Below are positions 1-13,884 of a DNA stretch of 64,000 nucleotides, in pieces. The DNA is from Clavibacter michiganensis (lineage in GTDB: Bacteria > Actinomycetota > Actinomycetes > Actinomycetales > Microbacteriaceae): NCBI GenBank assembly GCA_002150995.1, contig MDHJ01000001.1, forward strand, positions 1 to 64,000. The letters are read 5' to 3'. A program made the position numbers and the translations under genes. Each line of letters begins with the position of its first letter. The stretch's first letter is position 1. The notes beneath the pieces are model-generated. The model ran no database searches and was not told the origin of the DNA. It saw nothing but the letters and a program-made list of their open reading frames with translations.

Positions 1-1434
1 ATGTCCGACCGCTCCGACCCGACGCACGCGATCTGGCAGAAGGTGCTCGCCGCCCTCACCGCGGACGACCGGATCACCCCGCAGCTGCACGGGTTCATCA
101 GCCTCGTGGAACCCAAGGGCGTCATGACCGGCACCCTCTACCTCGAGGTCCCCAACGACCTCACCCGCGGCATGCTCGAGCAGCGCATCCGCGTCCCCCT
201 CCTCAACGCCATCGGCTCCCTCGACGAGGCGGCCGGCGTCAGCAACTTCGCCATCGTGGTCAACCCCGAGATCGCGCAGGACGCCTTCGCCCAGCACCCC
301 GAGCCGGCGGCCGAGCAGCCGTACATCGAGACCCCGACCATCACCGCGCCGACGGACAACCCCGGGCTCCCGGCGTCGCCGTCCCGCGGCGACTCCCGCC
401 TCAACCCGAAGTACGGCTTCGACACCTTCGTCATCGGCGGATCCAACCGCTTCGCCCACGCCGCGGCCGTCGCGGTCGCCGAGGCGCCGGCGAAGGCGTA
501 CAACCCCCTCTTCATCTACGGGGACTCCGGCCTCGGCAAGACCCACCTCCTGCACGCGATCGGGCACTACGCGATCAGCCTCTACCCCGGCATCCGCGTG
601 CGGTACGTGAGCTCGGAGGAGTTCACCAACGACTTCATCAACTCGATCGCCAACAACCGGTCGTCGCTGTTCCAGTCGCGCTACCGCGACAACGACATCC
701 TCCTGATCGACGACATCCAGTTCCTCCAGGGCAAGGACTCCACGCAGGAGGCCTTCTTCCACACCTTCAACACCCTGCACGACCACAACAAGCAGGTGGT
801 CATCACGAGCGACCTGCCCCCGAAGCACCTCACGGGCTTCGAGGACCGCATGCGGTCGCGCTTCGAGTGGGGCCTCATCACCGACGTGCAGGCGCCGGAC
901 CTCGAGACCCGCATCGCGATCCTCCGCAAGAAGGCGCAGAGCGAGAAGCTGCAGGTGCCGGACGACATCCTCGAGTACATGGCCACGAAGGTCACGTCGA
1001 ACATCCGCGAGCTCGAGGGCACCCTCATCCGGGTCACCGCGTTCGCGAGCCTGAACAAGACCCCGGTCGACCTCGCGCTCGTGCAGACGGTCCTGAAGGA
1101 CCTCATCACGCTCGACGAGGACAACGTCATCGCACCGGTCGACATCATCAACCACACCGCGAGCTACTTCAAGCTCACCGTGGACGACCTCTACGGGTCC
1201 TCGCGGTCGCAGGCCGTTGCCACCGCCCGTCAGATCGCGATGTACCTGTGCCGGGAGCTGACGAACCTGTCGCTGCCGAAGATCGGGCAGCTGTTCGGCA
1301 ACCGCGACCACACGACCGTCATGTACGCGAACAAGAAGATCACCGAGCTCATGAAGGAGCGCCGCTCCATCTACAACCAGGTGACGGAGCTCACGAGCCG
1401 GATCAAGCAGAACCACCGCTACGGCAAGATGTGA
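1..1434 (+). CDS. dnaA: Chromosomal replication initiator protein DnaA
   Basis: DnaA binds DnaA boxes at oriC, melts the origin and loads the replicative helicase. The 477-residue protein has the usual four-part layout: an N-terminal interaction domain (about 1-90), a proline-rich linker (about 100-135), an AAA+ ATPase domain and a C-terminal DNA-binding domain. Walker A GDSGLGKTH lies at about residue 174 and Walker B ILLIDDIQF at about 233-241. The DnaA signature around DHTTVMYANKKI lies at about 437. The linker is short compared with Streptomyces DnaA but normal for Microbacteriaceae-type proteins. The ATG is the first base of the window, as expected for a chromosome linearised at dnaA, so its promoter is not visible. 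The origin follows immediately downstream. Confidence 0.98.
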   Translation: MSDRSDPTHAIWQKVLAALTADDRITPQLHGFISLVEPKGVMTGTLYLEVPNDLTRGMLEQRIRVPLLNAIGSLDEAAGVSNFAIVVNPEIAQDAFAQHPEPAAEQPYIETPTITAPTDNPGLPASPSRGDSRLNPKYGFDTFVIGGSNRFAHAAAVAVAEAPAKAYNPLFIYGDSGLGKTHLLHAIGHYAISLYPGIRVRYVSSEEFTNDFINSIANNRSSLFQSRYRDNDILLIDDIQFLQGKDSTQEAFFHTFNTLHDHNKQVVITSDLPPKHLTGFEDRMRSRFEWGLITDVQAPDLETRIAILRKKAQSEKLQVPDDILEYMATKVTSNIRELEGTLIRVTAFASLNKTPVDLALVQTVLKDLITLDEDNVIAPVDIINHTASYFKLTVDDLYGSSRSQAVATARQIAMYLCRELTNLSLPKIGQLFGNRDHTTVMYANKKITELMKERRSIYNQVTELTSRIKQNHRYGKM

Positions 1435-1724
1435 CGCCCGCGTCGCGCATCACCGCCCGGTGAGCGCGGCCGAGCACGCACCAGGGGTCGGACCGTCGGG
1501 TCCGGCCCCTTCGTCGTCCCCGGCAGCTGCGGATGCGCGTCAGGACCGCCGCCGAGCGTCCACGTCCCCGGGCTCCATGTCTCCGGGGTCCACCGCATGT
1601 GTCCCGAGCGACCGGACCAGGCTTCTGCGGCTGCGTCGGGCTGATCGGCACCGCACCGATGAGCCGCGAGAGCGTGCGCCAGCGTCTGCTCGAGAGCCGG
1701 GGAACGCGCCACATGACCGAGGCT

Positions 1725-1975
1725 GCGGCGTTCCCCACAGTGTGCACAGAGTGTGGATAACTGTGGAGAACCGCCGGAGCCGTTGTGGGTTCGCGGAGGC
1801 CGCCTGTGGAACCGGCTCGCCCGCGTCGACGTCGTTCCGCCGAGTCCCCAGCCCGTTCCACACCCGTCCCACAAGTTCCAGACGTGTAGTTCCCGCTCGA
1901 TCGCCGGGGATCCGGGAGTTGTCCACAGATTCCACAGCGGTTAAGACTGTTGTCCTTAAAACCCTTCATTGGATG
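1725..1975. other. oriC: Chromosomal origin oriC: DnaA-box cluster and AT-rich stretch
   Basis: The 647 bases between dnaA and dnaN carry no gene. They hold a cluster of DnaA-box-like 9-mers: TGTGGATAA at 1752-1760 (the reverse complement of the perfect box TTATCCACA), TTGTCCACA at 1919-1927, TTCCCCACA at 1731-1739, TGTGGAGAA at 1762-1770, TGTGGAACC at 1805-1813 and TTCCACA near 1930-1936. A locally AT-rich segment at about 1940-1975 could be the unwinding element, the dnaN promoter or both. The stretch 1435-1720 shows no box or gene that I can support. The position between dnaA and dnaN is standard for actinobacterial oriC. The boxes are seen directly; the unwinding role is inferred. Confidence 0.9.
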
Positions 1976-2081
1976 TCGCCCAAGAACCTCAGGGGTGTGG
2001 ACGGATCCGCGGTCCCGGCCGCCCCTCACGGCACGGCTAGCATTGACCGACAAATCTTCCGCTCATCGAGGGGTCCACAAC

Positions 2082-3233
2082 GTGAAGTTCCAAGTCAACA
2101 GGGACGTCTTCAGCGAGGCGGTCTCGTTCGCCGTCAAGCTCCTGCCGCAGCGGACGACCCTCCCGATCCTCAGCGGGGTGCTCATCGAGGCGACCGAGGA
2201 CGGACTGACGCTGTCGTCGTTCGACTACGAGGTCTCGGCGCGCACGCAGATCCAGGCCGACATCGAGGAGGCCGGCCGCGTCCTCGTCTCCGGACGCCTG
2301 CTGGCCGACATCGCGAACCGGCTCCCGAACGCCCCGGTGCGGTTCACCACCGAGGACTCGAAGATCACGGTCTCGTGCGGATCCGCGCACTTCACGCTGC
2401 TCAGCATGCCCGTGGAGGAGTACCCGACCCTGCCGCAGATCTCCGAGCAGTCGGGCCTGCTGCCGGCGGAGCAGTTCGCCGCCGCTGTCGCGCAGGTCGC
2501 CGTCGCCGCGTCCCGCGACGACGTGACCCCCGTCATCACCGGCGTCCAGCTCGAGGTGGGGGAGACCAGCCTCGGCCTCATCGCCACCGACCGCTACCGC
2601 GTGGCGGTCCGGGAGATCGACTGGGACGGCGGCGACTCCACGACGGACGGCACCAGCCGCACCGCGCTCGTGCCGGCGCGCACGCTGCAGGAGATCGGCA
2701 AGACGTTCGGGCACAGCGGAACCATCTCCGTCGCCATCACCGACACCGACGACCGCCAGCTCATCGCCTTCAGCGCGGACCGGAAGACCGTGACGTCGCT
2801 GCTCATCCGCGGCAACTTCCCGCCGGTCAAGCGCCTCTTCCCCGACACGGTCGACAACTACGCGGTCATCAACACGGCCGACCTCATCGAGGCCACCCGC
2901 CGGGTCCAGCTCGTCCTCGAGCGCGAGGCCGCACTTCGCTTCACCTTCACCATCGACGGCCTCACCCTGGAGGCCATCGGCTCCGAGCACGCGCAGGCAT
3001 CGGAGAGCATCGACGCCCTCCTCACCGGCGTGGACACCGTGGTCTCGCTCAAGCCGCAGTTCCTGCTGGACGGCCTCGGCGCCGTCCACTCCGAGTTCGT
3101 CCGCCTGTCGTTCACGAAGACGGACAACCCGAACAAGCCCGGTCCGGTGCTGATCACCAGTCAGTCGTCGAAGGACCAGGCTGGAGCAGACAACTACCGG
3201 TACCTGCTGCAGCCCAACCTGCTGCTGCGCTAG
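2082..3233 (+). CDS. dnaN: DNA polymerase III beta subunit (sliding clamp)
   Basis: The ring-shaped processivity clamp that tethers DNA polymerase III to DNA. The protein is 383 residues and covers three clamp domains of similar size. It begins MKFQVNRDVFSEAV and ends with the clamp C-terminus YRYLLQPNLLLR. The GTG at 2082 was chosen over the upstream in-frame ATG at 1950 because homology begins there, a GAGGGG ribosome-binding site lies a few bases upstream, and the earlier start would run through origin DNA. The 6-phosphogluconate dehydrogenase gene follows after 20 bases, so co-transcription is likely. Confidence 0.97.
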   Translation: MKFQVNRDVFSEAVSFAVKLLPQRTTLPILSGVLIEATEDGLTLSSFDYEVSARTQIQADIEEAGRVLVSGRLLADIANRLPNAPVRFTTEDSKITVSCGSAHFTLLSMPVEEYPTLPQISEQSGLLPAEQFAAAVAQVAVAASRDDVTPVITGVQLEVGETSLGLIATDRYRVAVREIDWDGGDSTTDGTSRTALVPARTLQEIGKTFGHSGTISVAITDTDDRQLIAFSADRKTVTSLLIRGNFPPVKRLFPDTVDNYAVINTADLIEATRRVQLVLEREAALRFTFTIDGLTLEAIGSEHAQASESIDALLTGVDTVVSLKPQFLLDGLGAVHSEFVRLSFTKTDNPNKPGPVLITSQSSKDQAGADNYRYLLQPNLLLR

Positions 3234-3253
3234 ACCGCGACCAAGGAGAGAAC

Positions 3254-4141
3254 ATGCACATCGGACTCGTCGGACTCGGCAAGATGGGCGCCCGCATGCG
3301 CGCGCGCCTCGAGGCGAACGGCATCGAGGTGACCGGATACGACACCAACCCCGACGTCTCCGACGTCGCGACGCTCGACGACCTGGCCGCGGCGCTCCCC
3401 GCCCCCCGCCTGGTGTGGGTCATGGTGCCGGCCGGCAAGGTCACGCAGAACGTCGTGGGAGACCTGGCCCGGATCCTGCAGCCCGGGGACCTCGTCATCG
3501 ACGGCGGCAACTCCAAGTTCACCGACGACTTCGCCCACGCCGGCCTGCTGGCCGAGAAGGGCATCGACTTCGTCGACGCCGGCGTCTCCGGCGGTGTCTG
3601 GGGCCTCGAGAACGGCTACGGCCTCATGGTCGGCGGCCCCAAGGAGCAGGTCGAGCGCGCCATACCCGTCTTCGACGCGCTGCGTCCCGAGGGCCCTCGC
3701 GAGGAGGGCTTCGTCCACGTGGGCGACTCCGGCGCCGGGCACTACGCGAAGATGGTCCACAACGGCATCGAGTACGCGATGATGCAGTCGTTCGCAGAGG
3801 GCTACGAGCTGCTCGCAGCACGGAACGACATCATCAAGGACGTCACCGGCACGTTCGAGGCCTGGCAGCGCGGCACCGTCGTCCGCTCCTGGCTCCTCGA
3901 GCTGCTGGTCAAGGCCCTCAAGGAGGACCCGGGCTTCGAGGACATCGAGGGCTTCGTGCAGGACTCCGGTGAGGGACGCTGGACCATCGAGGAGGCGCTC
4001 GACAACGCGGTGCCCATGCCGGCCATCAGCGCGTCGATCTTCGCGCGCTTCTCCTCCCGCCAGGAGGACTCCCCGGCCATGAAGGCCGTCGCGGCGCTGC
4101 GCAACCAGTTCGGCGGCCACTCGGTGCAGAAGAAGTCCTGA
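3254..4141 (+). CDS. gnd: 6-phosphogluconate dehydrogenase, short (GndA/YqeC-like) form
   Basis: Oxidative decarboxylation of 6-phosphogluconate to ribulose 5-phosphate in the pentose phosphate pathway. The 295-residue length matches the short decarboxylating family, not the roughly 470-residue classical enzyme. The Rossmann motif GLVGLGKMG is at about residues 4-12. The second strand ends in YDTNPD, and an acidic residue there usually favours NAD over NADP; that cofactor preference is an inference. The substrate signature DAGVSGGVWGLENGYG is near residue 112, and the catalytic region GHYAKMVHNGIEY with its lysine is near 165. AAGGAGAG precedes the ATG. Its place between dnaN and recF is a known actinobacterial arrangement and does not imply a replication role. 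Confidence 0.93.
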   Translation: MHIGLVGLGKMGARMRARLEANGIEVTGYDTNPDVSDVATLDDLAAALPAPRLVWVMVPAGKVTQNVVGDLARILQPGDLVIDGGNSKFTDDFAHAGLLAEKGIDFVDAGVSGGVWGLENGYGLMVGGPKEQVERAIPVFDALRPEGPREEGFVHVGDSGAGHYAKMVHNGIEYAMMQSFAEGYELLAARNDIIKDVTGTFEAWQRGTVVRSWLLELLVKALKEDPGFEDIEGFVQDSGEGRWTIEEALDNAVPMPAISASIFARFSSRQEDSPAMKAVAALRNQFGGHSVQKKS

Positions 4142-4148
4142 CCACCGG

Positions 4149-5369
4149 ATGATCGTCCGTCACCTCTCCCTGGGTGACTTCCGCAACTACACCCGCGCGG
4201 ACGTCGAGCTCCTGCCCGGTGCCACCCTCTTCGTGGGCAGCAACGGGCAGGGAAAGACGAACCTGGTGGAGGCGCTGGGGTTCCTGAGCACGCTCGGGTC
4301 CCACCGCGTCTCCACCGATCAGGCCCTCATCCGGCAGGGAGCCGAGTCCGCCGTGATCCGGGCCCTGCTGCAGCACGCGGGTCGCGAGCTCCGCGTGGAG
4401 GTGCAGATCAACCGGGCTGCGGCCAACCGCGCGCAGGTGAACAGCACGCCCACGAAGCCCCGCGAGCTGCCCCGGTACTTCTCGAGCGTCCTGTTCGCGC
4501 CCGAGGACCTGGCGCTCGTGCGCGGCGATCCCTCCGGCCGTCGTCGGCTGCTCGACCAGCTCCTCGTCCTGCGGACCCCGCGGCTGGCGGGCGTCCTGTC
4601 GGACTACGACCGTGCGCTCAAGCAGCGGAACACCCTGCTCAAGTCGGCCCGCGCGCGCGGCATGAAGGCGGACCAGCTCGGCACCCTCGACATCTGGGAC
4701 GAGCGGCTGGTCGCCATCGGCTCGCAGATCATCGCGGCCCGCGGTGCGCTCGTCCAGGACCTCCAGCCCGAGCTCGCGCGCGCCTACCTCGCGGTGGCGG
4801 GCTCCGACCACGGTCCTTCGGCCCGGCCGGAGCTGAGCATCCTGGCCGACGACCCGGGGGAGGACGATGCCGCGGACGAGTCCGGTTCGCGGGACGGGGG
4901 CCGCTTCACCCGCACAGAGGACGTCGTCCCCGTCTTCACGGCGGCCATCGCCCGCATGCGTCCCCGGGAGCTCGAGCGTGGTCTCACCCTCGTCGGCCCG
5001 CACCGCGACGACGTGCTGTTCCGGCTCAACGGGTTACCGGCGAAGGGCTATGCCAGCCACGGGGAGTCCTGGTCCTTCGCCCTGGCGGTCAAGCTCGCCT
5101 CCGCCGAGCTCCTGCGGCGGGACTCGCAGACGGGGGACCCCGTGCTCATCCTCGACGACGTGTTCGCGGAGCTCGACCAGGCCCGACGCGGCCGCCTGGC
5201 CGAGGCCGTCACGGGATTCGAGCAGGTCCTGATCACGGCCGCCGTGCTCGAGGACGTGCCCGAGCACCTCGCGGCGAACGCGGTCCACATCCGGGCGGGC
5301 GAGATCGTCGAGGATCCCGCGGATCACGTGGCCGGCGCGACCGACCCCGAGGCCGGGGGAGCGGAGTGA
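4149..5369 (+). CDS. recF: DNA replication and repair protein RecF
   Basis: SMC-like ATPase that binds gapped DNA and helps RecR load RecA at stalled forks. The 406-residue protein has Walker A GSNGQGKTN at about residues 29-37. The ABC-type signature lies in the region GESWSFALAVKLASAELL, and Walker B ILDDVFAELD is near 335-344. The N-terminus MIVRHLSLGDFRNY is typical. The start lies 7 bases after the 6-phosphogluconate dehydrogenase stop, and the 3' end overlaps the DciA-like gene (GTG at 5366, stop 5367-5369), which implies translational coupling. An acidic low-complexity insertion near residues 235-255 (DDPGEDDAADE) looks like a lineage-specific loop. Confidence 0.96.
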   Translation: MIVRHLSLGDFRNYTRADVELLPGATLFVGSNGQGKTNLVEALGFLSTLGSHRVSTDQALIRQGAESAVIRALLQHAGRELRVEVQINRAAANRAQVNSTPTKPRELPRYFSSVLFAPEDLALVRGDPSGRRRLLDQLLVLRTPRLAGVLSDYDRALKQRNTLLKSARARGMKADQLGTLDIWDERLVAIGSQIIAARGALVQDLQPELARAYLAVAGSDHGPSARPELSILADDPGEDDAADESGSRDGGRFTRTEDVVPVFTAAIARMRPRELERGLTLVGPHRDDVLFRLNGLPAKGYASHGESWSFALAVKLASAELLRRDSQTGDPVLILDDVFAELDQARRGRLAEAVTGFEQVLITAAVLEDVPEHLAANAVHIRAGEIVEDPADHVAGATDPEAGGAE

Positions 5370-5878
5370 TCCCCCGCGCCCCCGACGGCGGACCGATGCC
5401 GGAATCCGAGGCCGTCGCCGTCTACCGCCGGTTCCGCCGCGTGTTCGGCGACGCATCCGTCAGGTCCCCTTCCGCGCGGAAGCGCCGGGAGCAGAAGGCC
5501 GGCAGCTCGCCGTTCCAGCCGGGCCGGGACCCCCACGCCCTCGGGAACGTGATGGACTCCCTGACATCGCGCATGGGCTGGACCTCCTCGCTGTCGCAGG
5601 CCGAGCTGATGGCGGCGTGGACGACCATCGCGGGCGAGGAGACGGCCGTGCACTCCTCACCGGTCGGCATCGAGGACGGGCTGCTCACGGTCGAGTGCGA
5701 GTCCACGGCATGGGCGACCCAGCTCCGGTTGATGCGCGTGGAGATCACGACGCGCATCGCCGAGCGCTTCCCCGACGCGGGCATCCGGTCGATCCGCTTC
5801 CAGGGGCCCAACGCCCCGTCCTGGAAACGGGGTCCCAGGTCGATCCCAGGGCGGGGTCCGCGCGATACCTACGGGTAG
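5366..5878 (+). CDS. dciA: DciA-like DUF721 protein
   Basis: DUF721/DciA proteins are the ancestral bacterial helicase operators that help load DnaB. In actinobacteria the gene sits between recF and gyrB, as here. The 170-residue protein has a basic, disordered N-terminus (about 1-60). The conserved core follows (about 60-150), with GWTSSLSQAELMAAWTTIAG and LTVECESTAWATQLRLM as family hallmarks. The tail is basic and proline-rich. Translation starts at a GTG that overlaps the recF stop. The DciA role comes from family knowledge and is not demonstrated by the sequence itself. Confidence 0.85.
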   Translation: MIPRAPDGGPMPESEAVAVYRRFRRVFGDASVRSPSARKRREQKAGSSPFQPGRDPHALGNVMDSLTSRMGWTSSLSQAELMAAWTTIAGEETAVHSSPVGIEDGLLTVECESTAWATQLRLMRVEITTRIAERFPDAGIRSIRFQGPNAPSWKRGPRSIPGRGPRDTYG

Positions 5879-5954
5879 GGAGGCGAATCAGGTCACCCCT
5901 TCCGAGAAAACGCGTCAGACGGGCGGATAGGCGGTGCGGAGCGTACACCTGCGA

Positions 5955-5960
5955 TAGAAT
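5955..5960 (+). promoter_or_regulatory. Candidate -10 element upstream of gyrB
   Basis: TAGAAT at 5955-5960 stands out in a GC-rich 187-base gap between dciA and gyrB. It would start a leader of about 100 bases before the gyrB ATG. The region 17 bases upstream (about 5932-5937) does not match a -35 consensus well. This is a plausible housekeeping promoter for gyrB-gyrA but rests on one hexamer. Confidence 0.4.
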
Positions 5961-6008
5961 GAGGGGTCGCCCGCAGTCCAGGACGACGGTCCCCGGATCA
6001 CCTCGTGA

Positions 6009-8111
<2,103 letters not shown>

Positions 8112-8193
8112 TCGAACGGGCGGCGGTCCGGCACGATGCCGCCCGCCGCCCGGCACCGACTCCACGATCCATCACGAGCTGAACAGGACCTCC

Positions 8194-10873
<2,680 letters not shown>

Positions 10874-10881
<8 letters not shown>

Positions 10882-11281
10882 TGTCGCCGAGAAGCTCGCG
10901 AAGAAGTCGTCGCGAGCCACCACCACCAAGCAGGTGCGTCTGAAGCTCGTGTACGTCGACTTCTGGTCGGCGCTGAAGCTCGCGTTCCTCTTCTCCGTGG
11001 TGCTCGGCATCATCACCGTGGTGGCGACGTTCCTCATCTACGTCGTCCTGCAGACCACGAACGTGTTCGGCACGGTCGACCAGCTGTTCCAGGAGGTGTC
11101 GGGCTCAGCGGACTTCTCGCTGCAGGACGTCTTCGGCCTCGGCCAGGTGCTCGGATTCGCGATCGTGGTGGCCGTCCTCAACATCGTGGTCGGCACCGTG
11201 CTCGGCGCCGTGGCCGCGCTGCTCTACAACCTGAGCGTGCGCATCACGGGCGGCGTCCTCGTCGGCTTCACCAACGCGTAG
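10874..11281 (+). CDS. DUF3566 membrane protein
   Basis: A 135-residue protein of the actinobacterial DUF3566 family, which almost always follows gyrA. The short basic N-terminus is followed by [19 protein letters not shown] and a first membrane segment at about residues 34-60. A periplasmic stretch of about 35 residues comes next, then a second membrane segment at about 90-115. The family function is unknown. The ATG at 10874 lies inside the last codons of gyrA, so translational coupling to gyrase is likely. It is the last gene before the tRNA block. Confidence 0.85.
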
Positions 11282-11295
11282 CCGATTGGGAGAAA

Positions 11296-11327
11296 CGGGC
11301 AGGCGTACGGTAACGTGTACCTGCCCG
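11296..11327 (+). terminator. Inverted repeat between the DUF3566 gene and tRNA-Ile
   Basis: CGGGCAGG (11296-11303) pairs with CCTGCCCG (11320-11327) around a 16-base loop. It lies just after the gyrA/DUF3566 unit and 2 bases before tRNA-Ile. It may be a weak terminator. TAACGT at 11311-11316 in the loop could instead be the tRNA -10 element. Confidence 0.35.
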
Positions 11328-11329
11328 AT

Positions 11330-11406
11330 GGGGATATAGCTCAGTTGGTTAGAGCGCTTCACTGATAATGAAGAGGTCCCAGGTTCAAATCCTGGTATCC
11401 CCACCA
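11330..11406 (+). tRNA. tRNA-Ile (GAT anticodon)
   Basis: A complete 77-base cloverleaf including an encoded CCA. Acceptor GGGGATA (11330-11336) pairs with TATCCCC. The D arm contains GCTCAGTTGGTTAGAGC, the anticodon GAT sits in the loop CTGATAA, and the T arm contains GGTTCAAATCC. The acceptor stem is followed by A and then CCA at 11404-11406. Confidence 0.97.
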
Positions 11407-11409
11407 ACA

Positions 11410-11434
11410 CCCCCGGATCCACATGATCCGGGGG
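11410..11434 (+). terminator. Hairpin after tRNA-Ile
   Basis: CCCCCGGATC (11410-11419) pairs perfectly with GATCCGGGGG (11425-11434) around a 5-base loop, directly after the tRNA-Ile CCA. It is likely a processing or termination hairpin. No U-tract follows. Confidence 0.6.
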
Positions 11435-11486
11435 CATGGCGGGAATCGAGTCGGCGGATCGCGCGGCGATCCGCGGCTCGCCGATC

Positions 11487-11559
11487 GGGGTCATAGCTCA
11501 ATTGGTAGAGCGCCTGCTTTGCAAGCAGGAGGTCCGGGGTTCGATTCCCCGTGACTCCA
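11487..11559 (+). tRNA. tRNA-Ala (TGC anticodon)
   Basis: A 73-base cloverleaf. Acceptor GGGGTCA (11487-11493) pairs with TGACTCC and includes the G3-U70 wobble pair that identifies alanine tRNAs. The anticodon loop TTTGCAA carries TGC. The CCA end is not encoded (CAT follows), in contrast to the neighbouring tRNA-Ile. Confidence 0.97.
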
Positions 11560-11673
11560 CATCCGGCCCGTCTCCGGGTCGTCCTCCCTCTCGCCGGTCG
11601 TCGCCTGCGCCGTCTCCCTGTGATGCGTCGATCTCGGTGTCAGCGACGGCGTCCGACGCCACGACGTGCACGC

Positions 11674-11713
11674 GACGAAGGCCCGGCCACCTCTCGGTGT
11701 CCGGGCCTTCGTC
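11674..11713. terminator. Shared hairpin terminator (tRNA-Ala / convergent gene)
   Basis: GACGAAGGCCCGG (11674-11686) pairs with CCGGGCCTTCGTC (11701-11713), with an inner CACC/GGTG pairing, between the plus-strand tRNA-Ala and the minus-strand gene ending at 11742. It can act in both directions. Confidence 0.7.
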
Positions 11714-11741
11714 GGATCGCGGGGCGATCGGGGAGCGTGCG

Positions 11742-12373
11742 TCAGCTCGCGGGCTGGTCCTTCGCGTCGACGGCCTCGGGCTCGTCGTCGGCGATCCACA
11801 GGTCGTCGTCCGCGCGGAACGTCTGGTACAGGGCGTAGCCGACGCCGCCGACCACGACCACGCCGAGGGCGATGAGGGCGACTCCGCCGAAGCCGAGGCC
11901 CTTCTTCGCGGGCGCGACCTGGGGGACGTAGCGACCGACGTACGAGCGGCCGTTGTCGACGTAGTGCTTGCCGAACTCCTGGGCCTTCGAGGAGACCTTG
12001 CCGGCCTTCTTGACCGCGTCCTTGACCTGCTTGCTGTTGCGGATGCCCTCGGTGGCCGCGACCGCGGATCCGGCGGCACCGGCGACCGCGGGAGCACCGT
12101 GTGCGTGAATCCCTTGTAGGCCGAGTCGGCCGCGGTGCGGACGCGCTCGGCGCCGGCCTCGTAGCCGGGACGGATGTGGTCGTCGACGCCGCGCTTGACG
12201 GCGGGGACGACGTGCTGGTCGGAGAGCTTGCGGGCCGTGTGCGCGGCCTCGGCCACGACGACGTTGGCCCGGTCGAGGACCTCGCGCTGCTCCTTGAGGA
12301 CGGCGGCCGCGTGGGTGCGGAGCTTCGCCAACTCCTTCTTGTTCTTGCGTGACAGACCCAAGGGGACCTCCAT
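11742..12373 (-). CDS. Membrane-anchored hypothetical protein (frame broken near 12090)
   Basis: A protein of about 210 residues with no function I can name. It starts MEVPLGLSRKNKKELAKL, a charged helix-rich region (about 1-90) that looks coiled-coil-like. An Ala/Gly-rich stretch and a KQVKDAVKKAGKVSSKAQEF helix follow. Then comes one membrane segment (GVALIALGVVVVGGVGYALY, about residues 160-180) and an acidic cytoplasmic tail. The reading frame changes at 12087-12093: the first frame ends in FTHTVLPR and the second resumes at AVAGAAGSAVAATEG. One extra C or G there restores a single ORF. The layout resembles ElaB/YqjD-type membrane-anchored proteins, but this is only a shape comparison. 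It is divergently placed from the cyclophilin gene. Confidence 0.6.
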
Positions 12374-12482
12374 CGGTGTGATTTCGCCAGGAATCCCAGT
12401 CTGGCACGGGTGCCTCCGGGGTCAAACACGGTGGACGCTGTGCGTCCGCCGAGTCCCAGCTCCGCCGTGAGACCATTGCTCC

Positions 12483-13022
12483 ATGTCTGCGCACACTCAC
12501 GTCGCCACCATGACGACCAACCACGGCACCATCGTCCTCAACCTCTTCGGGTCGCACGCGCCCCAGACCGTCGAGAACTTCGTCGGCCTCGCCACGGGCG
12601 AGAAGGAGTGGACCCACCCCCAGACGGGCAGGAAGTCGACCGACCCGCTCTACGACGGCGTCGTCTTCCACCGCATCATCAAGGACTTCATGCTCCAGGG
12701 CGGCGACCCGCTCGGCCAGGGCACCGGCGGCCCCGGCTACCAGTTCGACGACGAGATCAGCCGCGACCTCGACTTCTCGAAGCCCTACATCCTCGCCATG
12801 GCGAACGCCGGCACCCAGGGCGGCCGCGGCACGAACGGCTCGCAGTTCTTCATCACCACGGCGCCCACCACCTGGCTCCAGGGCAAGCACACGATCTTCG
12901 GCGAGGTCGCCGACGACGCGTCCAAGAAGGTCGTCGACGCGCTCAACGCCGTCGCCACCGATGGCCGCGACCGTCCCCGCGAGGACGTCGTGATCGAGAG
13001 CGTCACCGTCGAGAAGGTCTGA
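12483..13022 (+). CDS. ppiA: Peptidyl-prolyl cis-trans isomerase, cyclophilin type
   Basis: Catalyses prolyl isomerisation during protein folding. The 179-residue protein is a single cyclophilin domain without a signal peptide, so it is probably cytoplasmic. Catalytic landmarks are FHRIIKDFMLQGGDP (about residues 60-74), the GSQFFITT segment (about 119-126) and the C-terminal HTIFGEV. It shows the long insertion between the first strands seen in actinobacterial PpiA. The stop overlaps the rhomboid start (TGATG), giving a two-gene unit. Confidence 0.95.
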   Translation: MSAHTHVATMTTNHGTIVLNLFGSHAPQTVENFVGLATGEKEWTHPQTGRKSTDPLYDGVVFHRIIKDFMLQGGDPLGQGTGGPGYQFDDEISRDLDFSKPYILAMANAGTQGGRGTNGSQFFITTAPTTWLQGKHTIFGEVADDASKKVVDALNAVATDGRDRPREDVVIESVTVEKV

Positions 13023-13884
13023 TGACCGATTCACCCCGTACGGCGGCCGACCGCTGCTACCGGCACCCCGACCGGCAGAGCTTCGTGCTGTGCCAGCGAT
13101 GCGGGCGGACCATCTGCCCGAGTGCCAGACGCCGGCCGCCGTCGGGGTGATCTGCCCGGAGGACATGAAGGAGCAGCGCCGCACCGCTCCGAGGTCCCGG
13201 GCCTCGTTCGTCACGCGGATGACGCGGAGCTCGGCGCCCGTCGTGACGTACGGCATCATGGCCGTCTGCGCCGTGGTCTGGATCCTCCAGGTGCTGCCCG
13301 CCGTCGGCGGCTACGTCACCACGTCGCTGTGGTTCGCGCCCGTCTACGGCAGCCTCGCCTCCGGGGACTACGAGCCGTGGCGGATGCTCACGAGCGCCTT
13401 CACGCACTCCCCGGACAGCATCTTCCACATCCTCCTGAACATGCTGTCGGTCTTCGTCTTCGGCCGCGTCCTCGAGCCCATGCTCGGACGTGCCCGATTC
13501 CTCGCCCTTTTCGTGATCTCGGCGCTCGGCGGCTCCCTCGGGGTCGAGGTCATCGGCGCCGCGATGGGCGACTCGCTCACCGCGGTCGTCGGCGCCTCCG
13601 GTGCCATCTTCGGACTCATGGGCGGCTACTTCGTCCTGGCCCGCAAGCTCGGCGGCAACGTCGGGCCGCTGCTGGGGGTCATCGTGCTGAACCTCCTCCT
13701 GGGCTTCGTGGTCCAGGGGGTCAGCTGGCAGGCGCACGTGGGCGGCCTCGTGACGGGTGCCCTGGTGGCGCTCGTCCTCCTGCGCACCCGCGCGGACCGT
13801 CAGCGCGGCGTCCAGGCGGCCTCGCTCGCGGGTCTCGCCGTGGCGATCGTGGTGGCGGCCGCCGCCTTCCCCGTCGCCCTCTGA
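13022..13884 (+). CDS. Rhomboid family intramembrane serine protease (frame broken near 13117)
   Basis: An intramembrane protease of about 287 residues. The N-terminus is a small zinc-ribbon/B-box-like module with paired cysteines and histidines (CYRHPD, LCQRCG, ICP-ECQ, ICPED). It precedes six or so membrane segments. The catalytic serine is in VVGASGAIFGL and the catalytic histidine in QAHVGGL. The frame breaks at 13117-13120 (TGCCCGAG). One extra C or G restores the expected Cys-Pro-Glu-Cys of the ribbon and joins the two ORFs. Substrates are unknown. The gene is coupled to the cyclophilin and ends at 13884. Confidence 0.85.

Noticed and set aside
1460-4141. A frame fusing the origin region to 6-phosphogluconate dehydrogenase
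   Set aside because: The upstream part runs through oriC and antisense-like Arg/Ala-rich codons. The enzyme starts at 3254 with its own ribosome-binding site.
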